A stretch of DNA of 64,000 bases. Origin: Paenibacillus sp. 1_12 (lineage in GTDB: Bacteria > Bacillota > Bacilli > Paenibacillales > NBRC-103111). The notes below the pieces were generated by a model. The model saw only the letters and a list, made by a program, of their open reading frames with translations. It was not told the origin of the DNA and made no database searches. The first letter of the stretch is position 1. The number at the start of each line of letters is the position of its first letter. The position numbers were made by a program, and so were the translations under genes. The stretch is taken from assembly GCF_900114475.1 (NCBI RefSeq), contig NZ_FOTE01000003.1, forward strand, positions 347,389 to 411,388, given 5' to 3'. This document shows positions 35,731-44,980 of the stretch, piece by piece.

Positions 35731-36918
35731 CTACAGCTTGGCTGATGCGTTAGGCAGCGCAAGCTGCTCATTTACCTCACTTGTCTGTGTAGAACGATAA
35801 GTCAGATAGAAAAGCATCCGTATAATCGCTATGCTTATAAAGCAGCCCCAGATCGGTAAAAAGGCGATTAGAACACCAGCCATCAAAGCCCCAATTCCAT
35901 TTCCCAAATTCATGACTAATTGAAAGTCGGAGAAATAAGCCATCTCCTTGTCGTGCCGTGCAGCTTCATTCATCATCATGGTCTGTGAAGAGACTTCATG
36001 AACAGCCAAACAAACACCTACCCAGCCCTGAATAATGAGCAGCAGCCAGAACGATTGAATAAATCCATAAGGTACTATTGCAAGTGCCATGCCAATAACG
36101 GCAACGCCATATACCTTAAGAATTCCGTAGCGATCCATCAAACGTCGTGCAACGGGAAGCAGCAAGGTGGAGACGACCCCCGCCGTTACAACGAAATAAG
36201 CGATTTGTGCGTTGCTGAGCTTGAGCACATTGACATGGTAAATAACGAATAAAGGTGCTACCATGGCGACTCCCGTATTATTAAGACCCATCCACAAGGT
36301 TCTACGGTCGCACTCTCGAAAAGGATGAACCTTGGACAATTTGATTTTCATTTTTTCTCGAGGGGCGAGCTCGGCAATAAGCGACATTCCGGCAAAAGTG
36401 GCAAAGCAGCCGATCAGCATGGAAATGACATAGTTTTTGGGGAACATCCAGTTGAAAATATCAAGGAAATGCCCAACGGTGAAGCTGCCTATAGTCACAA
36501 TAATAATTCCGATAATTTTATTGTTGCTAAAAATTCGTGGAAATTCCGACGGTGCCACCCATTTTCGTAAAATGGCTGGCTGCTGAGCACTGCTAATCAT
36601 GACGGAAACCGCATTGATTGACCAAAAAATCATCAAATAAGGAATCGGATTTGGGAGCAGTACAGAAAAAGCCATGCACAAAAATGCACCCTGACGCACA
36701 TATCCACTTGCCAAAAAAATACCTCTGGTTAATGGGAGCTGTCGCGTAAGAAAAGCTAGCGAAAGCGCGCAAAACAGAGGTGGAAGCGAATTCGACAATG
36801 AAATTTGAAAATTAGTAGCTCCCAGACGGGCGATAAGCACCCCAAGAAAGGTGAAGAAAAATACGCTTTTCATGTTTTGCAATCCGGCATCCAAATAAAT
36901 GCGAGTCGATACTTTCAT
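35731..36918 (-). CDS. MFS transporter
   Basis: 395-aa membrane protein with about 12 hydrophobic helices, major-facilitator type. I start at ATG 36918 (MKVSTRIYLDAG), with AAAGG 11 bp upstream; a TTG at 36927 is closer to that site but overlaps it. The MFS loop 2-3 motif is degenerate. It is convergent with the GGDEF-EAL gene and shares its terminator. No substrate is suggested by context; the aldo/keto reductase upstream is 150 bp away on the same strand. Confidence 0.85.
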   Translation of the reverse strand: MKVSTRIYLDAGLQNMKSVFFFTFLGVLIARLGATNFQISLSNSLPPLFCALSLAFLTRQLPLTRGIFLASGYVRQGAFLCMAFSVLLPNPIPYLMIFWSINAVSVMISSAQQPAILRKWVAPSEFPRIFSNNKIIGIIIVTIGSFTVGHFLDIFNWMFPKNYVISMLIGCFATFAGMSLIAELAPREKMKIKLSKVHPFRECDRRTLWMGLNNTGVAMVAPLFVIYHVNVLKLSNAQIAYFVVTAGVVSTLLLPVARRLMDRYGILKVYGVAVIGMALAIVPYGFIQSFWLLLIIQGWVGVCLAVHEVSSQTMMMNEAARHDKEMAYFSDFQLVMNLGNGIGALMAGVLIAFLPIWGCFISIAIIRMLFYLTYRSTQTSEVNEQLALPNASAKL

Positions 36919-37072
36919 CTGCTTCAAAACCTTTCGTGTTCAGGGCGGCAGAGGCAGAAGTTGGCCCTATAAGTATGTTCACGGATTAGCATACCTTGAT
37001 CAGCGCTTCTTTTACATGGACGGTGCTATTCAATAACATGGATTATCTGACTCTGTCTTTACGATGTTACAA

Positions 37073-37993
37073 TCAGGCTTTCCAGCTTTGCGGGTGATTG
37101 TCGGATAGGTACTGGGCAGCTGCGGCATTGGAGATCACCTGCTCCGCGTTTTTGCAGCCAGGTATGACAGCAGTAACAGCAGGATGCTTCAGGCACCAAG
37201 CCAAAGCCCAAGTAGCCATATTCATGCCTTCTGGCACTTCGTGCTGTCTGATTCGCTCGGCTTCCTCCAGCTTGCTTATCGTTAGATCCCGATCATGAGC
37301 GTTGCGTACGTCATTGTCGGCAAATACCGCACCTGGCTTGTATTTTCCACTCAAATAACCGCTGGCAAGCGGAACACGAGCCAAGACTCCAAGATTTTGC
37401 TCAACACAAGAAGGGAACACACGCTCTTCAGGTTTGCGGTCCAGCCGATTATAAATGACCTGAATCACCTCGGAGCCGACCTTATTTGACCGTTCTGTCT
37501 GGTATACATTATCATTGCTGCCGATGGAGGTACCCAAATGACGAATTTTACCTGCATCTACCTGCTTGTGGAGCAAGGACCATAGCTCGTCTTGATCGAA
37601 GGCTTCATCTGTACCTGAATGGAATTGATATATATCGATATAATCTGTACGCAGCGCTCGAAGCGACGCGTCCAATTGGGAGATAACCTCCTGCGGGGAC
37701 CAATGCTGGGAACGGTTCATATGCTCATGAAATTGGTGGCCAAACTTCGTTGCAATCACCCAGTCCTCGCGGCGTCCGCGTTCCACATAGCTCCCGATAA
37801 GTGATTCCGAGGTATGGTCACCGTAGCACTCTGCCGTATCGATCAAATTAATGCCCGATTCCTTGGCCTGATCTAGAATAGCATCAGCTTCCTGCTGCGT
37901 ATAATTTTTACCCCATTCCCCTCCAAGCTGCCAGGTGCCAACCCCTATTACAGATACTTTCAACTTTGTTGAACCCAATTGACGATATTTCAT
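37073..37993 (-). CDS. Aldo/keto reductase (third in window)
   Basis: 306-aa AKR. Start at ATG 37993 (MKYRQLGSTKLKVS), with GGAGGG 7 bp upstream. Catalytic residues: DTAECYGDH, ATKFGHQ and QFHSGTD, so the usual His is kept. The end has the SNAAAAQYL cofactor region. It is related to, but not a recent copy of, the pair at 6317-8288. It lies upstream of the MFS gene on the same strand and is divergent from the lipoprotein gene at 38103. Confidence 0.92.
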   Translation of the reverse strand: MKYRQLGSTKLKVSVIGVGTWQLGGEWGKNYTQQEADAILDQAKESGINLIDTAECYGDHTSESLIGSYVERGRREDWVIATKFGHQFHEHMNRSQHWSPQEVISQLDASLRALRTDYIDIYQFHSGTDEAFDQDELWSLLHKQVDAGKIRHLGTSIGSNDNVYQTERSNKVGSEVIQVIYNRLDRKPEERVFPSCVEQNLGVLARVPLASGYLSGKYKPGAVFADNDVRNAHDRDLTISKLEEAERIRQHEVPEGMNMATWALAWCLKHPAVTAVIPGCKNAEQVISNAAAAQYLSDNHPQSWKA

Positions 37994-38102
37994 TATGTAT
38001 CCCTCCACGAATTATGGTAATGCTTTAATTAAACGATATTTGCATAAAGGATGTCAAAAGCAGATAATAAAACAAAAAGCACACAAGGAGAAGATTAGAG
38101 AA

Positions 38103-38543
38103 ATGCGCATCCGTTTATTAGTACCCGTTATAGTCCTATCCCTTGCAGCTGCCATGTTCACAGCTTGCACCTCCAACTCCAAGACACCAGCACCCAATGC
38201 TCCGCTGGAGCCTGCTACTTTGCAAGGGCAATCAGAGCATTGGAAGGTAAACGTGAATTACTTGGTTAAAGAAAATGCGTTGGAGGAAGTGTCTTCGATC
38301 CAATACTTAGCCACAGATGAAATTAGTGAAGCAACGGTAACGATCACCCATAAGGATCAATCTCCCTTAACATACCATGTGGATTATCCTGAACTGCTAA
38401 AAGGAGGACAGGCTATTACCCTTGGTGAAAGAGCGAAGGTAGCTTCATGGAAAGATACGGAGAAAATTACTGTTGATTGGAAAGTGGGGTCTTACAAGTT
38501 TACTGAGTACGTCACCCCAACCCAAAAGACTGCAGCGCCATGA
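38103..38543 (+). CDS. Hypothetical lipoprotein
   Basis: 146 aa. Signal peptide MRIRLLVPVIVLSLAAAM with lipobox FTAC (Cys22), then a Thr/Pro linker and a small beta-rich domain (about 40-140) without recognised family. I start at 38103, the first Met followed by a signal sequence; AAGGAG lies 12 bp upstream. Its stop overlaps the next gene by ATGA, so the two are translationally coupled, although one product is exported and the other is soluble. Confidence 0.75.
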   Translation: MRIRLLVPVIVLSLAAAMFTACTSNSKTPAPNAPLEPATLQGQSEHWKVNVNYLVKENALEEVSSIQYLATDEISEATVTITHKDQSPLTYHVDYPELLKGGQAITLGERAKVASWKDTEKITVDWKVGSYKFTEYVTPTQKTAAP

Positions 38544-39004
38544 CCCAATTATGCATCATACCGTGTGGGTCCAGGAAAATTTGGGACATTCGCACAGATG
38601 CTGGGCCGACTCAAGCCAAGCATGCCTACGTAGGTGCATTTCATAAGGCTTGCCAGCGCTACGCAGTGTCCTTCTATACCGATTGGGTCATTCTTTCTGC
38701 CAAACATGGTTTTCTGCTGCCAGAAGATATCGTACCGTCCAATTACGATCTGGCCTTCAATCACAAAAGCACAGACGTAATAAGTATTGCTTCACTACGG
38801 CAGCAGCTTGTAGATAAAAGGCTTGACCACATCAAAGATATCGTCATGCTCGGCGGTAAAAAACACGCTCGCGTCATGAGTCAGCTCTACGATCCAAGCT
38901 GCAGCGTCACTTATCCGTTGAGTGACTGTAAGGGGATAGGCTATATGCTGCAAAAGCTGAACAACGAGCTGTTAGCGGCGTCTTCATCACAAAAATACGT
39001 TTGA
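38540..39004 (+). CDS. DUF6884-type protein
   Basis: 154-aa soluble protein. N-terminal CIIPCGSRKIWD, a central DWVILSAKHGFLLPEDIVPSNYD and a LGGKKHARVMSQLY segment fit the DUF6884 family, which is distantly related to nucleotide- or base-binding folds. The function is not established. It overlaps the lipoprotein gene by 4 bp. A strong terminator follows at 39012, then the tRNA gene promoter. Confidence 0.75.
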   Translation: MTQLCIIPCGSRKIWDIRTDAGPTQAKHAYVGAFHKACQRYAVSFYTDWVILSAKHGFLLPEDIVPSNYDLAFNHKSTDVISIASLRQQLVDKRLDHIKDIVMLGGKKHARVMSQLYDPSCSVTYPLSDCKGIGYMLQKLNNELLAASSSQKYV

Positions 39005-39011
39005 CTTTAAG

Positions 39012-39062
39012 AAGCTCGTCTACCATGAACCCCATTTGGGATCAGTGTAGACGAGCTTTTTT
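39012..39062 (+). terminator. Terminator after the DUF6884 gene
   Basis: Perfect 12-bp stem AAGCTCGTCTAC (39012-39023) with GTAGACGAGCTT (39047-39058), then TTTT. Confidence 0.92.
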
Positions 39063-39099
39063 GGTGCATCTCAATGCTCCTGTCGCAGTCAATCCCTTC

Positions 39100-39128
39100 T
39101 GGACAATCGCGATAAAACGCTTTATAAT
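39100..39128 (+). promoter_or_regulatory. Promoter of tRNA-Gly
   Basis: TGGACA (39100-39105) and TATAAT (39123-39128), 17 bp apart, ending 45 bp before the tRNA. Near-consensus vegetative promoter. Confidence 0.85.
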
Positions 39129-39173
39129 CAATGAGCAGGTAACGCGACACTTTGATGTGCGGATACCGTTCAT

Positions 39174-39244
39174 GCGGGTGTAGTTCAATGGCAGAACTTC
39201 AGCTTCCCAAGCTGGTGGCGAGGGTTCGATTCCCTTCACCCGCT
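39174..39244 (+). tRNA. tRNA-Gly (anticodon CCC)
   Basis: 71-nt cloverleaf: acceptor GCGGGTG/CACCCGC, D stem GTTC/GAAC, anticodon stem TCAGC/GCTGG with loop TTCCCAA (CCC at 39206-39208), T arm GAGGG-TTCGATT-CCCTT, discriminator T. CCA is not encoded. Its 3' part (from 39201) is the left attachment repeat of the integrated element. Confidence 0.97.
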
Positions 39245-39256
39245 TACACGAAAAAC
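39201..39256. repeat. attL, 56-bp direct repeat in tRNA-Gly
   Basis: Identical over 56 bp to 44981-45036. It runs from the anticodon stem of tRNA-Gly to 12 bp past its end, the usual core position for tyrosine-recombinase elements. Confidence 0.92.
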
Positions 39257-39355
39257 TTACTCAATTTTGTTAAGTGGTCACATTAAAACCGGATTTCATC
39301 GAATAAGCACACTAACTGATTGTTCACTATACAATTGGGAGGTGTGCTTTTTCTT

Positions 39356-40275
39356 ATGCTTATTAAATTTGCTACAAAGGATTTTATCGCTGATAAACAA
39401 TACAAGAATTTATCTTTAAAAACCATTGAAGGTTACGAATCTGTGCTATCTATGTTTCATGATTTTGCCTTTAAACATGAAATCTTGAATGTAGAAGATA
39501 TCAGTCAGATGACCGTTAAAAATTTCTCATGGAACTTCAAAAAGAAAAGGGCAATAACGCAACGAGTCGTAATAACAAGCTTCGTATATTAAAGAACTTT
39601 TTTAACTGGTGTCAAGAGAATGAGGTCATTACTGAAAAACAAAATATCTGCAAGAAAGTGAACTATGCAAAAGAAGATATTGTGTTGCATCCATTCAGCG
39701 ATCATCACATTGAACAAATGCTTGGTTACTTACGTAGAAACAAGCAAAGGGAAAGAACTTTCTACTCCTATCGAGACTATTTGATTATTGTGTTTCTGCT
39801 TGGTACAGGCGTTCGCTTGGGTGAAATGGTTACCCTTAAATGGAATGATCTTGATTTGAAAAATGGATCGGCTTCTATTATTGGGAAAAAGAGGGAACTT
39901 TCATCTGTTCCACTAACAGAAAAATTGTACAAAGAACTTGCTGAGTTTAGAGTGTATTGTGAACAGCATTTTGGTGAACTTTCTACATATGTTTTCCCGA
40001 CTCATACGAACACTCAGCTTGGAACAGAATCTGCCAAAACCATGTTTAAGCGGCTCAAATCGATATTAAATTTCAAAGATGTGAGATTATCAGCGCATAT
40101 TTTTATAACATCATTTGCTGTGAAATGTATACAGAATGGGATGGATGCTTTCACTCTGCAAAGGTTATTGCGTCATTCGGATATTTCTATGACGAACCGC
40201 TATGTTCGTATGTTTGGTACTGCATTAAAATCTCAAAATGATAAGTTCAATCCGTTGAACGATATCAAGTTGTAG
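39356..40275 (+). pseudogene. Tyrosine recombinase/integrase, frameshifted and missing catalytic Arg
   Basis: N-terminal part (39356-39592 frame) and catalytic part (39529-40275 frame) overlap and are offset by -1. A -1 shift at AAATTTC (39520-39526) would rejoin them into a family-like sequence (VKNF-LMELQKEKG). Catalytic parts seen: Arg I in GTGVRLGEM, Lys region GKKRELSS, RHSDISM and Tyr in NRYV. The usual HxxRH motif reads HIFITS, so Arg II is lost. The ATG at 39356 follows GGGAGGTG at 13 bp. It is most likely inactive. Confidence 0.85.
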
Positions 40276-40276
40276 G

Positions 40277-40522
40277 ATGGATGCGAATATGACGAATGAA
40301 ATTTTGGATAATGCCATTTCTCTCAATCGCTTATTGTGGATATTGGACGATGAGTCATTTAACAAACTCTTAGCCATCACACAAGCCCATTTACGGCTTG
40401 TTAAAGAACATAGTGAGATTGTATTACCAGAACGCAGACAAGCTATCAGAGCCGAAATTGAGCGTCTGAGAGTGAAGAGGGATTCTATACTGGTATCCTT
40501 TGAACAGGAAGACATGGCATGA
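40277..40522 (+). CDS. Hypothetical protein in the element
   Basis: 81-aa helical protein rich in Leu/Ile/Glu (MDANMTNEILDNAIS..., then ERRQAIRAEIERLRVKRD). It starts 1 bp after the integrase stop; an ATG at 40289, with GGATGG closer upstream, is an alternative. It follows the integrase closely, as accessory genes of such elements often do. No family was recognised. Confidence 0.5.
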   Translation: MDANMTNEILDNAISLNRLLWILDDESFNKLLAITQAHLRLVKEHSEIVLPERRQAIRAEIERLRVKRDSILVSFEQEDMA

Positions 40523-40554
40523 GGGAATCAAATGGAGAAATATGAATAGCTTGT

Positions 40555-40764
40555 TTGCGAAGAAGAAGATTTAGTTTTCAAAATAAGACCTATCTGCAAG
40601 TAGTTTCTGCCTTAATGATGTTGATTCATCAGCGCGGCACAGCCGATCTTCATCTGCTGACCATTGAGGATATCATAACTACAATGCATTCAGTCGAAAT
40701 CATTTATCTCGCTGAATTACTACATCTTAGTAAATATCCATCAATAATCCAAGCCGACTATTAA
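40555..40764 (+). CDS. Doubtful small ORF in the element
   Basis: 69 codons from a TTG (MRRRRFSFQNKTYLQVV...), no clear ribosome site. A short ATG ORF in another frame (40543) overlaps its start, so this may be the rest of a frameshifted gene. It has an amphipathic, Leu/Ile-rich C-terminal half. Low confidence. Confidence 0.25.
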   Translation: MRRRRFSFQNKTYLQVVSALMMLIHQRGTADLHLLTIEDIITTMHSVEIIYLAELLHLSKYPSIIQADY

Positions 40765-41002
40765 AGATTCTATTCTTACCTTCCATCAGTCACCCATTCT
40801 CTATAAATATATAGTAGCGTATGGGTGACTATTACAAGATACATATATAGGCTCATTATTTTACCTGTTGAACTGGAATTGCCGATTACACATAAGCATG
40901 TTTAGCTATAGATTCCTAATATATGGTATCATTATCTTTGATTATGTTGAGACTTATCATTTACATGTGCTGTTAAATGTGTGCGAAATGAGGAGAGATT
41001 AC

Positions 41003-41461
41003 ATGCAAATAACAATTGAAGATAATAGTCTGATGTACATCTATTTGAAATCCAAAGATAATCATGAAAAGCTTGGGAAGTGTGTATCTGATGTAAAGTG
41101 TTTTCTACTGTATGATATACAAGAAAATATTGTTGGGTTCAAATTGATCAACACGCGCGACAATACTGACATTAGCTTAAATGGAATACCACTAATAGAG
41201 ACAATCAAGCTACCTACCGTTGGTTATATAGATACTCCTCAACATAATGCTTCTATAACAGAATCCGAGAATGAGATCCTTATAATGTTTGATGAAAAAG
41301 CTGTTATTTATCAAGTTAGGGAAGATGAATGTAACATTGATTTATGTAAAGAAGGCATACTTGGTATAGAGCCAACACCGTTTACTTATATAGGGGGGAA
41401 AGAAATCATAAAGCCCTTTATAATAGAAGATATACCATTGACATTAACTAAGCTAGAGTAG
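41003..41461 (+). CDS. Hypothetical protein in the element
   Basis: 152 aa from ATG 41003, which has AGGAGAG 6-7 bp upstream; the frame is open upstream to 40868 without a site. It begins MQITIEDNSLMYIYLK, with a beta-rich pattern; the early part (LMYIYL...YDIQENIVGFKL) recalls DUF2283-type small proteins, but I am not sure. AT-rich codon use like the rest of the element. No function proposed. Confidence 0.6.
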   Translation: MQITIEDNSLMYIYLKSKDNHEKLGKCVSDVKCFLLYDIQENIVGFKLINTRDNTDISLNGIPLIETIKLPTVGYIDTPQHNASITESENEILIMFDEKAVIYQVREDECNIDLCKEGILGIEPTPFTYIGGKEIIKPFIIEDIPLTLTKLE

Positions 41462-41978
41462 CCGAGCTAGATTCTTCTTATCAACTGTACGATGCCAGAC
41501 AACGTAAAATTGAGCCTATCAGATTAGAACCACAGATAAGGCTCTTAATTATGTAGCACTTTGAATGGGTTAATCAAAGCACGTTATAGTCGTATAAAAA
41601 GATACCCCCAGAAGGGTAATATCAATCATCTGGGAGTTATCTAATGTTAAATTAAAAACTTACTTGAAATCTGTATCGTCTTACAGTTTTCACAGAGTAT
41701 TTTCCTGACTTATTCGTCGAGTAACATTTCTTGCGATATAAGGTGGTTTTTTGCGTTTTTATTCAAAATGCTACTATGAAATAATCAGTTTCCTCACTTT
41801 CTTGATGGCATACACTTACCTCAATAGAATATTTGTCCTCCCGTAAAAATTCAAATTAATCCATAATATAACAACAATATGATATAATTATTAATTATTA
41901 CAAGCTAAATTAAGAGAGAATCGTTTTCATATAAAAGAAAACATTTTTAAATATAAAATCAAAAAGTGGTGCAAATCT
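41462..41978. other. Non-coding stretch before the histidine kinase
   Basis: No gene seen. Imperfect hairpins: GAGCCTATC/GATAAGGCTC (41512-41544), a weak terminator of the upstream gene, and CCCCAGA/TCTGGG with flanking GATA/TTATC pairs (41601-41641). The last 150 bp are very AT-rich and should hold the kinase promoter. Confidence 0.4.
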
Positions 41979-43235
41979 ATGGAATTTAACTACGACAAAA
42001 GCAATTTTCTACTTAATATTTTCTTTATCATGTTCCCATTAATATTTTATCAATTTTCAGTCCATGAAAAGATGAGTGAGAGGAAAATTTCAAAAAATGT
42101 CGTCATTTTTTCTTTATTTGCCACCCCAATGATTTTATGTATGTTCTTTCCTCCTGTAGAAGTAAACGACTTAATATTTGATCTAAGAATTATTCCCTTG
42201 ATATTAGGGTGTTTTTATGGTAACTCCATAACTTCTGTCTTGTTATTTTTCTCGCTTATTGGTGTTCGTTTTATGATTGGCGGTACTGGCGCATATTTAA
42301 ATTTAGTCTCCTCCACTTTATCTTTCATTGTAATTATTGCTTTATCAAAAAAGTACCATTCGTTTCGATTAATTCATAAAATTCTCCTATCCTCCATACT
42401 ATCTTTTGTTTGTAAAATAATTGGCATATCCAGTATTCTGATGATTAATTCTGATTACAGACTACGATCTGCTTTTATATTTTATATTGTTCAAAGCTTA
42501 TTCATGGGCTTAGTTGTATACATTATTGAGTCAATTAGAAGAAACGCTGAACTAAAAAAAGAATTATTATTTTCAGAAAAAATGAACATTGCCAGTGTTA
42601 TTTCTGCATCTGTTGCACATGAAATTAGGAATCCGCTTACATCAGTAAGAGGATTTATTCAACTACTGACTCAAACCGAATTAAATCCTGAAAAAAAACA
42701 GATGTACGGTGAAATTTGTTTAGAAGAAATTGATCGTGCTGAGCAAATTATTAATGAATACCTATCATTAGCAAAGCCGCAACCCCAAGTTGAAGAAAAG
42801 TTGGATATCGGTACGGAAATTCAACACGTTTGCAATATTTTAACATCCCTTGCAAACCTTACAGGAGTAGAAATAGAGGTAAAACATGATTTTAATTTAT
42901 TTGTATTAGGTGATCGACAAAAGCTAAGGCAAAGCATTATTAACATTGCTAAAAATGGTATAGAAGCGATGGCAGGTAAGAGCGGAGTGCTTAAAATTGA
43001 AGCCTATAGGAGAAACAATGAGGTGATTCTCTCCATTAGCGATACTGGAATTGGTATGACAATTGACCAAATTAATCGTCTGGGGGTCCCATATTTTTCC
43101 AACAAAGATAAAGGTACTGGTCTTGGAATGATGGTGTCATTTAGCTTTATAAAAGGTATGTTGGGAAAAATCAATGTGAAAAGCGAATTGGGAAAAGGAA
43201 CAGTATTTGATATTTCCTTTCCCTTAAAAATATAA
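41979..43235 (+). CDS. Membrane sensor histidine kinase (KinB-like)
   Basis: 418 aa. Five or six membrane helices (about 10-185) of the 5TM-5TMR/LYT type, then HisKA with phospho-acceptor His214 in VAHEIRNPL and HATPase_c (about 310-418) with NIAKNGIEAM, SDTGIGM and GTGLGM intact. It resembles sporulation kinases of the KinB/KinD group, so it may feed Spo0F. No response regulator gene follows. AT-rich composition unlike the flanking chromosome; carried on the integrated element. The ribosome site (AAGTGGTG) is weak. Confidence 0.9.
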   Translation: MEFNYDKSNFLLNIFFIMFPLIFYQFSVHEKMSERKISKNVVIFSLFATPMILCMFFPPVEVNDLIFDLRIIPLILGCFYGNSITSVLLFFSLIGVRFMIGGTGAYLNLVSSTLSFIVIIALSKKYHSFRLIHKILLSSILSFVCKIIGISSILMINSDYRLRSAFIFYIVQSLFMGLVVYIIESIRRNAELKKELLFSEKMNIASVISASVAHEIRNPLTSVRGFIQLLTQTELNPEKKQMYGEICLEEIDRAEQIINEYLSLAKPQPQVEEKLDIGTEIQHVCNILTSLANLTGVEIEVKHDFNLFVLGDRQKLRQSIINIAKNGIEAMAGKSGVLKIEAYRRNNEVILSISDTGIGMTIDQINRLGVPYFSNKDKGTGLGMMVSFSFIKGMLGKINVKSELGKGTVFDISFPLKI

Positions 43236-43241
43236 CCAAGT

Positions 43242-43451
43242 GAGGATTATCTATCTATTAGCGAAAGAACGCTTGCAGGGTTTGAAGCCGCTAGAGCCAG
43301 AGGACGTAATGGTGGAAGACCTGTCAGCGATCAGAAGAAGATGGAACAGGCATTAAAGTTGTATAATGCTGAAAAACATACTGTGAAAGAGATAGAGGAG
43401 TTAACAGGAGTTAGACGGGCGACTTTATACAGGGCAATAACAAAGAGTTAG
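43242..43451 (+). pseudogene. Serine recombinase (resolvase) C-terminal remnant
   Basis: In-frame remnant of about 70 codons that reads SERTLAGFEAARARGRNGG, a linker, and a helix-turn-helix ending ATLYRAITKS. This is the C-terminal part of Tn3-resolvase/invertase family proteins. The catalytic N-terminal domain is missing; the remnant starts 7 bp after the kinase stop. It marks an older insertion or deletion inside the element. Confidence 0.8.
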
Positions 43452-43774
43452 CACGATAATCTAATTGGCTCTCAGTGATTTGAAACCACTATAGTTCGAG
43501 AATATCACAGTTTATTGGAGGAAGATTTTTGTGGAATACACTCACACAGCCCAACCAATGCTATACTTTACGATAAAGATAACTGAAATATATAAGCAAA
43601 CAAAGTAATACACCACCAAAGATAGTAAAATAAAGTAAATGAAGTGGTATCAAGAGTATGTAGCTGATTTCCTTGACTATTTAATGAAGCAAATATTAAA
43701 TTGCCAACATACAAACTCACTGCTAGAATGCAAATAACTACATTTTGAATATTAAGGGAGATAAGAACATACAT

Positions 43775-44080
43775 ATGTTAAAGAAAATTGGGAAAATCGC
43801 CTACAATGTAAGTAAATATTCATCAGTTCAAGGTATTATAGCGCATACAATATATGAAAAAGTTAAGGAAAATTCAGAAGAAAAGAAAAAGATGAATGAG
43901 ATAAAAAGAAAACAAGAAGATGCTATTGCGGATAGGATTCGCACATCTAGAAAAGTCGAGATGTATGAAACAAGTGACACGGAAGGTGAAATTAGCGGAG
44001 GATTCAAAGGTGAGTCCGAAATCAATGGCAAGGTATTTGGCAAGAATGGGAAATCACGCAAGATAATATTTGAAGATTAA
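43775..44080 (+). CDS. Hypothetical protein in the element
   Basis: 101 aa from ATG 43775 (MLKKIGKIAYNVSKYSS). AAGGGAG lies 15 bp upstream, rather far. A charged, Lys/Glu-rich helical centre is followed by a Gly-rich tail (EISGGFKGESEING). It has no recognised domain. The stretch 43452-43774 before it shows no gene. Confidence 0.5.
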   Translation: MLKKIGKIAYNVSKYSSVQGIIAHTIYEKVKENSEEKKKMNEIKRKQEDAIADRIRTSRKVEMYETSDTEGEISGGFKGESEINGKVFGKNGKSRKIIFED

Positions 44081-44282
44081 AGTCCAAATACGCTGACAGT
44101 CCTAAAAGTGGCTTTAGCGTTTTTTTAACAATATGATAATTTATTTTGGAAGGTCTATAACATTTTTGAATTGCATTGAGCTGTTCTTGGTATACAGCAA
44201 TACTTGTTGCTTTGCCAAATGAGATAAGCGGAAATGAAAATTAATAAATAGGCGGCTTTTCAAGTGAGGACATTAGTGTCAT

Positions 44283-44384
44283 TCAAAGTTTAAGCGGTCA
44301 CAGTTAGCGGATATGATTCTACGCTACAGTATGCCTAGTGAGGAAGATAAGCAGAGAGCGGTTGAACGTATATTTAAGGATTAG
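44283..44384 (+). pseudogene. C-terminal gene remnant
   Basis: 33 in-frame codons without a start, ending RYSMPSEEDKQRAVERIFKD and followed at once by a terminator. The end looks like a true protein C-terminus. The rest of the gene is gone. Family not recognised. 44081-44282 shows no gene. Confidence 0.4.
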
Positions 44385-44409
44385 TCACCTTTGAAGGGTG
44401 GCTTTTTTT
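44383..44409 (+). terminator. Terminator after the remnant
   Basis: AGTCACC pairs with GGTGGCT (one wobble), followed by a run of T. Confidence 0.75.
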
Positions 44410-44733
44410 GTTTATTTTGAATGGGGGGGTAGATTACATCAAAATGAAGATGCCTGAATGGTGACAGTGGTAAAGCACTTCCAGCGACCGACTATGAGCA
44501 AAATTTGAAATGATACGAGTAACAAATAAATTCCAACATATAGTATAATGGGATAACGGACATTGATGGAAAGATATGATTTTATTATTTGAAAATTCCG
44601 TTGTTCGGACAGATTTACAGGATTTCTTTTCTTACAGATCGCCCTAGAAATAGACAATTGTAAAAAGTGTTATTATTGAATGGATATTACTGCATAATGG
44701 AATAAAATATACTAATGTATAGAGGAGATACTA

Positions 44734-44886
44734 ATGGCTCGACCTAGAGTATTTGTGAGTTCCACTTTTTATGATCTAAAGTATGTACGAGCAGATTTAG
44801 AAAGATTTATTAAAGAATTTGGTTACGACGCTGTACTGAATGAAAAAGGAAAACAGCACTCCATAGATTACAGTTGCAGCAACTAA
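44734..44886 (+). pseudogene. Truncated DUF4062 protein
   Basis: 50 codons with a good ribosome site (AGAGGAG, 7 bp). The N-terminus MARPRVFVSSTFYDLKYVRA is the hallmark of DUF4062 proteins (N-terminal domain of large STAND-like or predicted defence proteins). After about residue 38 the sequence departs from the family and stops, 95 bp before attR. The large C-terminal part has been deleted. Confidence 0.75.
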
Positions 44887-44980
44887 CAATAACAGTTTAT
44901 GTCTAAGTGAAACACATGGTTAGTGTTCAATTCTTGAAACCGTTGAAAGATATGACTACTCAGGTATTAACAATATAGTA

